Source: CAYNYI01 sp964401455 (GTDB lineage Bacteria; Fibrobacterota; OXYB2-FULL-49-7; CAYNYI01). Taken from it: a stretch of DNA of 21,855 nt. Of the stretch, positions 14,647 through 20,939 are shown one piece after another. Location: the NCBI GenBank assembly GCA_964401455.1, contig CAYNYI010000048.1:1-21855 (forward strand), read 5' to 3'. How positions within the stretch are numbered: position 1 is the first letter of the stretch; every line of letters starts with the position of its first letter. The translations under genes and the position numbers were made by a program. A model generated the notes under the pieces. It did no database searches, was not told the DNA's origin, and was given only the letters and a program-made list of their open reading frames with translations.

Positions 14647-15998
14647 AGGGCGTTTTCTTCCAGAAAGAGCTTCTTTTTAAACTCAGAAAAAGAAGCCGTC
14701 AGCTCTATTTTGGAAACACAGGCGTATGAACACAAACCGCATTCAACACAGTCAAAAAGGCCAAGCTTCTCGGCATCCTCTATTTCCCCCCCCTGCAGGT
14801 TACGGTAAAGATATCCCGGATATATGTCAACCGGGCAGACACTGTCGCACTGGTTGCATTGAACACAGGCTCTTTTTTCACCATGTATTCCCGTATCCGG
14901 AACATAATCGCTGTAAGGCAGCATAAAAGCGGGAAACGTCCTCGACATACTGTGGTCTCCGAAACGGGGTTTTAAGAAGTTCAGCAGTTTTCTTTCAGTG
15001 TTTTCCTTTATTACAAAAATCGACAGATCATAGAATCCGAGAAACCCTCCGGGGCCGCCGCCGCTTCCGGTAAAAACACCTCCGGAAATAAAACGTAAAT
15101 CCTTTGTGTCGGCGACAGGGCCGTTAATGATTTCCTCTATTGAGGCTCCGGCATTAACTTCGAGATAGCGCGGAGAAGATACCGGGTCGCCGCAGAGAGT
15201 AATGGCTCTTTTAGCGGGTATTTTTCCCGATTTAACAAATTCTCCAATAAGAGAAATTTCATAAGCGGAAAGAAACCATATATATTCCCCCCGCTTAAGC
15301 GGGGTATTATAATAACAGGCAACTCCCGGATGACATGAAGGATACCCCCCCTCTATCTCCAGCTTTTCCACCCCGAAGACAGGAGAAAGATAGCCGGGCA
15401 GCGAGGGATCTGATCTCTTTGTTGTTATATAATACGGTACATCGACAATCTTTTTAAGGGCTTCAAGCCCCGCGTGGAATTCATTGTTTCTGCCCTCAAG
15501 AATGTAACCCATATCGGGAAGCCAGGGCTCGGTAATAAAAGCGTTGATATAAACCGCGGCAGGCTTTTCAGATGGATCAGCGATTATATTCTCCGGGAAT
15601 CTTCTGATAAAATTCCACATGCCCGATTCACATAAAAGATCGGCAATATCTTTGCCTGACTGTTTTTCCGGCCTGTTAACCGGAAAAGTTTTAAAGATGT
15701 ATTTATGATCATTCCTTATCACAACCCGTTTCACGGCCCTTCTCTCACCGAGAACTATGTCTTCTATAATTCCGGAAGAAAATGAGGTAAATTTTAGATA
15801 CTCTCTTTTCTTATCGTGAAAGATTATATCGCCCGCACGCACATTCTGCCCTTTGCGTACAATAACCTTAGGTTTTATAAGAGGATATTCAGAGGGATTA
15901 AGCGCAGAATACGAAGTAAATAACTCCGATGAACCCGTTTTATGGGCCGCGCCTTTGATGGGTATATCATAGCCTTTTTTTATTCTGATACGCTTCAT
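14643..15998 (-). CDS. nqrA: NQR subunit A carrying two RnfC-like [4Fe-4S] motifs
   Basis: The peripheral subunit of Na+-NQR. The start IRIKKGYDIPIKGAAHK, the lipoyl-like domain around KPKVIVRKGQNVRAGDIIF, and the YISISLIG-like and NPRLxxxxxGAS-like region (here SSPRYLEVNAGAS) all identify NqrA. Unlike Vibrio NqrA, the C-terminal part has two complete ferredoxin motifs: C378-x2-C381-x2-C384-x3-C388-P and C417-x2-C420-x2-C423-x3-C427. Their spacing and surroundings (LFDCVECGLCSYAC) match RnfC, from which NqrA is thought to derive. Total length is 451 residues, close to other NqrA proteins. There is no Shine-Dalgarno; the promoter lies 14 bases before the ATG. It is the first gene of nqrABCDEF. 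Confidence 0.93.
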   Translation of the reverse strand: MKRIRIKKGYDIPIKGAAHKTGSSELFTSYSALNPSEYPLIKPKVIVRKGQNVRAGDIIFHDKKREYLKFTSFSSGIIEDIVLGERRAVKRVVIRNDHKYIFKTFPVNRPEKQSGKDIADLLCESGMWNFIRRFPENIIADPSEKPAAVYINAFITEPWLPDMGYILEGRNNEFHAGLEALKKIVDVPYYITTKRSDPSLPGYLSPVFGVEKLEIEGGYPSCHPGVACYYNTPLKRGEYIWFLSAYEISLIGEFVKSGKIPAKRAITLCGDPVSSPRYLEVNAGASIEEIINGPVADTKDLRFISGGVFTGSGGGPGGFLGFYDLSIFVIKENTERKLLNFLKPRFGDHSMSRTFPAFMLPYSDYVPDTGIHGEKRACVQCNQCDSVCPVDIYPGYLYRNLQGGEIEDAEKLGLFDCVECGLCSYACVSKIELTASFSEFKKKLFLEENAL

Positions 15999-16012
15999 AA
16001 TAAGTTTGAGGT

Positions 16013-16041
16013 AATATAACTAAAGGCATAATCTCTGTCAA
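16013..16041 (-). promoter_or_regulatory. Sigma70-like promoter of the nqr operon
   Basis: On the minus strand TTGACA (16041-16036) and TATATT (16018-16013) are separated by exactly 17 bases, close to consensus. The -35 box begins two bases after the nadA stop. Only 14 bases separate the -10 box from the nqrA ATG, so the predicted leader is about 7-8 bases and has no Shine-Dalgarno. It makes nqr a unit separate from rrf2-larE-bioB-nadA, though read-through is possible. Confidence 0.7.
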
Positions 16042-16042
16042 T

Positions 16043-16945
16043 CTATTTGCCGGCTTCCATCATGCGCATCACGGCCTTCTTTGCCCCGGCGGCAACTTCC
16101 TCCGAAGGCTTGATTATCGGAGACTCGTTTTTCAAGGCATCATAAACTTTTTCCACTGTTATTTTTTTCATGTTCCGGCATCTTGCTCCTTCAAAAGCAG
16201 CATGAAATTTTTTACCCGGCGCGGCTTTTTTCAGCGTGGAAATCATGTCCGTTTCGGTCGCGACAATGAATTCACCGCATTCCGACTCAAGTGCTGTTTT
16301 TATCATTCCCGATGTCGATAATACGTGGTCGGCCGAGAGAAGGACTTCCGGTCTGCATTCCGGATGCGCCATAACCGCGGCCCCAGGATACAGCCGCCTG
16401 GCTTCAGATATATGCCGTTTGCTTATTATTTCGTGTACAGGACAATATCCTTCCCATAATAACGCTTCTTTTCCGCTTATCTTCGCGGAGTACGCGCCGA
16501 GATTGCGGTCCGGTACAAAAATAATCTTATCGGAGGGAATTGACTCAATTACCCTGGCCGCATTCGCGGAAGTGCAGCAATAGTCCGATTCGGCTTTTAC
16601 CGCGGCCGTCGAGTTAACATAGGTAACAACGGGAATCCCCGGGTGCTTCTTCTTAAATTCACGCAATGCCGCAGCATCAACCATATCGGCCATGGGGCAT
16701 CCGGCATCCGGCTCAGGGAGAATTACCTTCTTTTCCGGTGAAAGCACCGCGGCGGTCTCGGCCATAAAATGGACTCCGCAGAAAACAATAATATCCGCTT
16801 CTGTTTCCGCGGCCTTTCTTGAAAGTTCCAAAGAATCTCCCGTAATATCCGCGATATCCTTAACGGAGGCAGGCTGATAATTATGGACAAGAATTACGGC
16901 ATTTTTTTCTTTTTTTAATTTTTCAATCTCTTTTATGAAATCCAT
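16043..16945 (-). CDS. nadA: Quinolinate synthase NadA
   Basis: Condenses iminoaspartate with dihydroxyacetone phosphate to quinolinate for de novo NAD synthesis, using an oxygen-sensitive [4Fe-4S] cluster. At 300 residues it is the short form of NadA. The three cluster cysteines are Cys83 (in AGCPMADM), Cys168 (in EGYCPVHE) and Cys256 (in FEGARCRNMK), with the family's spacing. Other family blocks are HNYQ (21-24), CGVHFMAETA (56-65), YVNSTAAVKAESDYCCTSAN and VPDRNLGAY. AGGGAG lies 7 bases before the ATG. It is the last gene of the rrf2-larE-bioB set, 24 bases after bioB. NadB and NadC are not in the window. Confidence 0.96.
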   Translation of the reverse strand: MDFIKEIEKLKKEKNAVILVHNYQPASVKDIADITGDSLELSRKAAETEADIIVFCGVHFMAETAAVLSPEKKVILPEPDAGCPMADMVDAAALREFKKKHPGIPVVTYVNSTAAVKAESDYCCTSANAARVIESIPSDKIIFVPDRNLGAYSAKISGKEALLWEGYCPVHEIISKRHISEARRLYPGAAVMAHPECRPEVLLSADHVLSTSGMIKTALESECGEFIVATETDMISTLKKAAPGKKFHAAFEGARCRNMKKITVEKVYDALKNESPIIKPSEEVAAGAKKAVMRMMEAGK

Positions 16946-16969
16946 CTTTAGACTCCCTGAAATTTTGAC

Positions 16970-17935
16970 TTATTCGATACACAGGCCGAGGTCATTTATC
17001 ATACGGATATCATCATCCGCGTTACGGCCTGAAGTGGTTAAATAATCACCGGTCATAAGCCCCGATGCCCCGGCCTGAAAAACCATAGAATGGAGATCCC
17101 CGAGCGCGGTGAGCCTTCCGCCGCATATTTTTATATCGGCGGCAGGCACCATAAGACGCAGCAGTGATATGATTTTAAGGAGCTCTGCGGGCGGAGGAAT
17201 TTTAACGTCCTGCATGGGAGTACCCCGGACCGGATTCAGAAAATTTACGGGAATGCCGTGAACACCGAGTTCCCTTAATTCAGAGGCAAGCTCAATTCTC
17301 TGTTCCCATGACTCACCCATCCCGAAAATCCCACCGCAGCAGACGCGCATTCCTGCCAGAAGCGCATTTTTGACTGTGCTTCTTCTTTCTTCATATTCAT
17401 GAGAAGTAACAATATTCTTAAAAAAAGACCCGGCGGCTTCAAGGTTATGGTTATAAGTTGTGATTCCCGCTTCTTTAAGGTTTCTTGCGGTCTCCTCGTC
17501 AAGAATCCCAAGGGAAGCGTCTATACGGCCTTTCCCGGCCAGCTTTTTCAGCGCGGGCCGTATCCTTTCGATATCGGCTTTACTGACTTTGCGGCCGCTT
17601 GACACAAGACCGATAGCCGCTTTATTTTTGTATGCTTTTTCAGCAGCCGATATTATACTCTCATCTCCTGTATATTCATATTTCTCAATAATTGCCGAAC
17701 TTGCCGACGACTGCGTGCAAAAAGCGCAGTTTTCCGGGCAATTGCCTGACCTGATATTAACAATCTGACACAAAGAAACCTTCTTGCCGAAAAATTTTTC
17801 TCTCACCTTTGTCGCGCATTCAAATAATCTGAGCATGTCTGACGAGGATGGGTCAACAGATACTATAAAAAGAGATTCTTCCTTACCAAGAGGCTTATCA
17901 GAAAGACTTTTACGAAGTATTTCCCCAAACATCAT
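16970..17935 (-). CDS. bioB: Biotin synthase lacking two classical [2Fe-2S] cysteine ligands
   Basis: A radical SAM enzyme that inserts sulfur into dethiobiotin. The radical SAM cluster motif is C66-x3-C70-x2-C73 (GNCPENCAFCTQS). YNHNLEA (161-167) and the VCCGGIFGMGES block (198-209) are characteristic of BioB. By eye alignment to E. coli BioB, the [2Fe-2S] ligand Cys188 is kept (Cys199), Cys97 is replaced by Gly/Ala in NKAAIGLVSSG, Cys128 by Asp139 in RIDASLGIL, and the Arg260 strand reads IKICGGR. New cysteines lie in the barrel: Cys56 at the E. coli Ser43 position, Cys200 and Cys271. This fits the type II biotin synthases of anaerobes that use a 4Fe-5S cluster. The start overlaps the larE stop by 4 bases (ATGA). 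No other bio gene is near. Confidence 0.9.
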   Translation of the reverse strand: MMFGEILRKSLSDKPLGKEESLFIVSVDPSSSDMLRLFECATKVREKFFGKKVSLCQIVNIRSGNCPENCAFCTQSSASSAIIEKYEYTGDESIISAAEKAYKNKAAIGLVSSGRKVSKADIERIRPALKKLAGKGRIDASLGILDEETARNLKEAGITTYNHNLEAAGSFFKNIVTSHEYEERRSTVKNALLAGMRVCCGGIFGMGESWEQRIELASELRELGVHGIPVNFLNPVRGTPMQDVKIPPPAELLKIISLLRLMVPAADIKICGGRLTALGDLHSMVFQAGASGLMTGDYLTTSGRNADDDIRMINDLGLCIE

Positions 17936-18732
17936 TTTCCGGTCCTGTTCATGCTTCCTGTCCTGTATCCTTTTTCATCAATAACGGCATTACTGTAGCC
18001 CAGACGGATGAATTTTTCGTTTATGGATTCCATTTCGGTCCGGAATATTTTCTTTCCCGCCGCATCCGTTTCAATTACGGCTTTTCCTTTCATATTCCTG
18101 ACCCGAATAAGCCCGCCATAATAATATTTTTTTAAAAAATTTTCTGCCGCATCGGTACGAACCAGATCTTCTTTTGTGAATCCGGTACCGCACGGGAAGC
18201 GGGTGGCCAGACAGGCACCGGGAGGATCGCAAAACTCATCAAGCCGCTCCGCACGGAGTGCAGCATAGACTGATTTTTTAAAAATACCGGCCTCCAGAAG
18301 CGGCGATTTTATACCGAGCTCTTTTAGAGCGCGCATTCCCGGGCGATAATCATCAAGATCATCGGCATTGCTCCCTTCCGCCACCGAAACATATCCGTCG
18401 GAGAACGCTTTTTCTCTGATAAGAGAAAAAATTTTCTTTTTGCATTCATAACATCTTTCAGGGAGATTTTTAAATACTTCCGAAAGAGAGGAATCCTGAA
18501 CAGTTATGAATTTGTGCGGAACGCCGAGGATTTCACAGAGTTTGCCGGATTTTTCTTTTTCGGCCGATGGTGTCAGTGCGGAAATAACCGTATAAGCCCC
18601 TACAGAAGCGCCTGTCTTAGCTCCAAAAGCCAGTAAGGCCCCGCTGTCCGCCCCACCGGAAACAGCTATGGCACAGGGGCTGTTATTTTTAAAAAATTCA
18701 AGAAGTAATTTAAGGGATTTATCTTTAAACAA
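17932..18732 (-). CDS. larE: LarE-like ATP-dependent sulfur transferase, three-cysteine type
   Basis: A PP-loop ATP pyrophosphatase of 266 residues. LarE proteins adenylate a carboxylate of the nickel-pincer cofactor precursor and add sulfur. The PP loop SGGADSG is at 25-31. PERCYECKKKIF (91-102) and the block SNADDLDDYRPG (121-132) are family hallmarks. Instead of the single sacrificial cysteine of the Lactiplantibacillus enzyme, there is a triad Cys168-x5-Cys174-x6-Cys181. A three-cysteine arrangement binds a [4Fe-4S] cluster in the non-sacrificial LarE enzymes. No larA, larB or larC is in the window. Placed between rrf2 and bioB, with ATGA overlap to bioB, it might serve biotin synthase instead. 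The start is a TTG 2 bases after the rrf2 stop; AAGG lies 13 bases upstream. Confidence 0.85.
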   Translation of the reverse strand: MFKDKSLKLLLEFFKNNSPCAIAVSGGADSGALLAFGAKTGASVGAYTVISALTPSAEKEKSGKLCEILGVPHKFITVQDSSLSEVFKNLPERCYECKKKIFSLIREKAFSDGYVSVAEGSNADDLDDYRPGMRALKELGIKSPLLEAGIFKKSVYAALRAERLDEFCDPPGACLATRFPCGTGFTKEDLVRTDAAENFLKKYYYGGLIRVRNMKGKAVIETDAAGKKIFRTEMESINEKFIRLGYSNAVIDEKGYRTGSMNRTGK

Positions 18733-18734
18733 AT

Positions 18735-19139
18735 TCAGATAGCGCCTTTTTTGAGTTCAGCGATATTATGCGAGGCAAATTCTTTCCGCAATACGTCGGA
18801 AGCGTTTTCCCATACTCTGGAAGCTATACATTTGTCCCGCCCCTTGCATTTGTGGTTTTTCTCACAGTTAACGAGATTCACAGGCCCTTCTATGGCCTCT
18901 ATTATGTCGAGGACAGTAATATCTTCCGCATTCTTTTTAAGAAAATATCCGCCTCCCGCTCCCCTGATACTTTTAACGAGGCCTTTCTTCAGAAAACCTG
19001 AAAACATTCTTTCGAGATACTTCTCGGAAAGCCCTTCGGCGCTGGCGATGGACGCCAGCGAAACAGGCTGGCTTTCCCCCTGCTCCTCAAGATACAAAAG
19101 TGATCTGAGGCCATATCGGCCCCGGGTAGAAAGTTTCAT
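18735..19139 (-). CDS. Rrf2-family Fe-S-sensing regulator (IscR-like)
   Basis: A winged-helix transcription factor of 134 residues. The start MKLSTRGRYGLRSLLYLEE, the recognition helix region LSEKYLERMFSGF, the wing around RGAGGGYFL, and the cysteine loop are typical of Rrf2 proteins. Cys92-x5-Cys98-x5-Cys104 have the same spacing and the same residue numbers as the [2Fe-2S] ligands of E. coli IscR. It probably senses Fe-S status and controls the genes behind it (larE, bioB, nadA), all of whose products use or may use Fe-S clusters. It could equally be a CymR- or NsrR-like member; the cysteines favour a cluster-binding type. GGAGG lies 7 bases before the ATG. It is the first gene of its operon, downstream of its own promoter. 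Confidence 0.9.
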   Translation of the reverse strand: MKLSTRGRYGLRSLLYLEEQGESQPVSLASIASAEGLSEKYLERMFSGFLKKGLVKSIRGAGGGYFLKKNAEDITVLDIIEAIEGPVNLVNCEKNHKCKGRDKCIASRVWENASDVLRKEFASHNIAELKKGAI

Positions 19140-19170
19140 ATTGTTACCTCCGGAATGTTATTTCCCTCAA

Positions 19171-19179
19171 CTACGGTAG
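19171..19179. promoter_or_regulatory. Short inverted repeat, possible Rrf2 operator
   Basis: CTACGGTAG is a perfect 4-1-4 inverted repeat just downstream of the predicted -10 box of the rrf2 promoter. A regulator bound here would block transcription, which would fit autoregulation. The arms are short and could occur by chance; no second copy was noticed before the other genes. Confidence 0.25.
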
Positions 19180-19183
19180 GTTT

Positions 19184-19213
19184 AGTATACAAAAATACCC
19201 TGACTTTAATCAA
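19184..19213 (-). promoter_or_regulatory. Sigma70-like promoter of rrf2-larE-bioB-nadA
   Basis: On the minus strand TTGATT (19213-19208) and TATACT (19189-19184) are separated by 18 bases. The -10 box ends 44 bases before the rrf2 ATG, leaving a normal leader with a clear GGAGG. The boxes lie in the 117-base gap after the phosphatase gene. Confidence 0.6.
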
Positions 19214-19256
19214 GCTGAAACTTATTAAACCTGTTTGGCTGTTTTGATTGAAAAGC

Positions 19257-20774
19257 TCAGTCCATGTCAATTATAAGCATTGTTATATCATCGGCCGGTT
19301 CACTCCCGTCCATAAAGGAATGAAGTTCATCCAGGATTTTCTTTTTAAGACCGGCGCTGTCCGATTCGGGAGAATTTTGGACAATTTCCAGAAGTTTTTC
19401 GTATGAAAACATGCTTCCGTCAGGAGCGGCCGCTTCGGTAAGACCGTCTGTATACAGAAAAAGTCTTGATCCGGGAGGCATATCCACTTCTGTTGCCTCG
19501 GCCTGCATATCGTCAAAAACACCGAGAAAAACACCCTGGGCTCCCAGTTCTCTGAACTCCCCTGTTTTCCTGTCAAGAAGTATAACCGGATTATGGCCGG
19601 CGGACGAGTATACCATTTTATTATTATTCAGGTCAATAAAGGCGAAAAAGACCGTAACAAAACTGTCTGTTTCCACATCGGATAAAAATGCCTTGTTTAT
19701 TCTGTCGAGAATCATATCAGGTGACTCTATAAGAACAGAAAATGTTTTAAGAAGAATCTTGAACATGGCCATTATCAGGGCCGCCGCCGAACCGTGTCCC
19801 GACACATCCGCAATTACCACCCCGTAAAGATTATCGGCGATGTTAAAAACATCATAATAGTCTCCGCCTATTTTACTTTCCGGCATATAATGAGAAGCAA
19901 TATCCAGACGCTTATCTTCAGGAAATTTCTGAGGAAGGAGGCCTTCCTGTATCGACCTTGCCTGATCCAGATCTTTATTAATTTTTTTATTGGCCGAATC
20001 CAGTTCTGAATTTATTTTCTGGATCTGGGCATTACGGTCTTTAAGGCTTTTATTAGCTTTGCCAAGAGCATCGTACATTTCAAAGTTGTCTATTACTATA
20101 CCGACAAGGTGCACAAGAGTGGTCAGGACATTCATATCCTCGCCTGTAACACTCCCGCCTTTTCCCGGCTTGTCAACCCAGAGGATATAATGACATTTAA
20201 AAAACCCGCATTTGGCGCACTTTGCCTGTCTTTCATCTTCTGTTTTTGTTCCGAGCATCCGGGAGGCGCCCTGAATCGACCAGCAGTAAGGATTGTAGCT
20301 GTCATAGGCGGGACAATCAGTCCGGTCGCAGTTTTTATAATCCCGGCATTTGCCGACCACTTTGGTTATAATCGGGATCGCAACATACCCTTTTGTACCC
20401 GTAGGCGCAAGAGGGTCAGATTTAGGATCGGGATTATCGGCGATAACCGGCTTGTTCAGAAAAATCGAATCAACAATTTCTCCGCCTGAGAATCCGAGCG
20501 GAACAGAAAGAGACTCGGGTTCATTGTCCGGAAAACCCTCCCACGCAAAAGGCCTTATACATGAGTTTTCCGGGTCAACCCGGAATACAATAATTCTCTC
20601 AAATTCAAGAGTCTCTTTTATTCCAAGGCTGATTGTACGGAAAACCGATTCAAGGTCTTTACTCGCAAGCATCACTTTCGTTATCTCATTGATAAGTGAC
20701 GTTGCCATGAGCTGGTTCTTAAGCTGCTCATTCTGTGCCCGCAGGGCCTCAAATTGAAGATTGGCCTTTTCCAT
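19257..20774 (-). CDS. GAF/SpoIIE-type serine phosphatase with cysteine-rich insert
   Basis: An RsbU-like protein phosphatase of 505 residues that would dephosphorylate STAS anti-sigma antagonists. An N-terminal coil (1-25) leads into a GAF domain (about 30-235), then a second coil (238-275) and a PP2C/SpoIIE domain (about 285-505). The metal-site motifs are GGDYYD (303-308), DVSGHG (323-328), DGLTEA (443-448) and DDIT (495-498). The GAF domain contains a cysteine-rich insert with Cys143, 149, 154, 164, 186, 189 and 194, including CPAY and CW elements like those of two-CW sensor domains. I chose the ATG at 20774 because the coil starts there; an in-frame ATG at 20816 adds a hydrophobic stretch without family resemblance. 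Neither start has a Shine-Dalgarno. Confidence 0.9.
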   Translation of the reverse strand: MEKANLQFEALRAQNEQLKNQLMATSLINEITKVMLASKDLESVFRTISLGIKETLEFERIIVFRVDPENSCIRPFAWEGFPDNEPESLSVPLGFSGGEIVDSIFLNKPVIADNPDPKSDPLAPTGTKGYVAIPIITKVVGKCRDYKNCDRTDCPAYDSYNPYCWSIQGASRMLGTKTEDERQAKCAKCGFFKCHYILWVDKPGKGGSVTGEDMNVLTTLVHLVGIVIDNFEMYDALGKANKSLKDRNAQIQKINSELDSANKKINKDLDQARSIQEGLLPQKFPEDKRLDIASHYMPESKIGGDYYDVFNIADNLYGVVIADVSGHGSAAALIMAMFKILLKTFSVLIESPDMILDRINKAFLSDVETDSFVTVFFAFIDLNNNKMVYSSAGHNPVILLDRKTGEFRELGAQGVFLGVFDDMQAEATEVDMPPGSRLFLYTDGLTEAAAPDGSMFSYEKLLEIVQNSPESDSAGLKKKILDELHSFMDGSEPADDITMLIIDMD

Positions 20775-20792
20775 ATATATATTTAAAAATAA

Positions 20793-20821
20793 GTTATAGC
20801 ACAACGCCGAAAACATATAAA
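20793..20821 (-). promoter_or_regulatory. Possible promoter of the phosphatase gene
   Basis: On the minus strand TTTATA (20821-20816) and TATAAC (20798-20793) are separated by 17 bases. The -10 box ends 18 bases before the ATG at 20774, so the leader would be about 11 bases without a Shine-Dalgarno. The -35 box is weak and the region is AT-rich, so this is tentative. It is upstream of the shorter start and would exclude the ATG at 20816. Confidence 0.3.
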
Positions 20822-20939
20822 AATTGAAGTATGCTTTATTTGAATTAACTTGACTTTCAGCTCCTTAATCATAAATATTTACTGTTTGTATCAGTTAAAA
20901 CCGTACAAAGTTTTCATCAAAAAAGGGACTTCAGACATT

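Noticed and set aside
14257..14808. Open frame of 183 codons on the + strand opposite nqrB/nqrA
   Set aside because: It is antisense to well-identified nqr genes and its translation is low-complexity, basic and without motifs.
10343..15998. Reading the operon as rnf instead of nqr because of the ferredoxin motifs in the first gene
   Set aside because: Gene order A-F, the NADH/FAD NqrF subunit, the single-helix FMN subunit followed by the D/E pair, and the NqrA N-terminus all fit NQR. No RnfB is present.
17932..18732. LarE as evidence for a nickel-pincer lactate racemase pathway here
   Set aside because: No larA, larB or larC is present in the window, so the pathway cannot be claimed from this gene alone.
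19215..19256. Terminator after the phosphatase gene
   Set aside because: Only a weak AT-rich pairing around GCTTTT/AAAACAGC is seen, with mismatches and no convincing T-run.
20850..20877. TTGACT-N16-TAAATA as a promoter for the TPR gene at 20940
   Set aside because: The -10 box matches only three of six positions in an AT-rich stretch, so it is not convincing.
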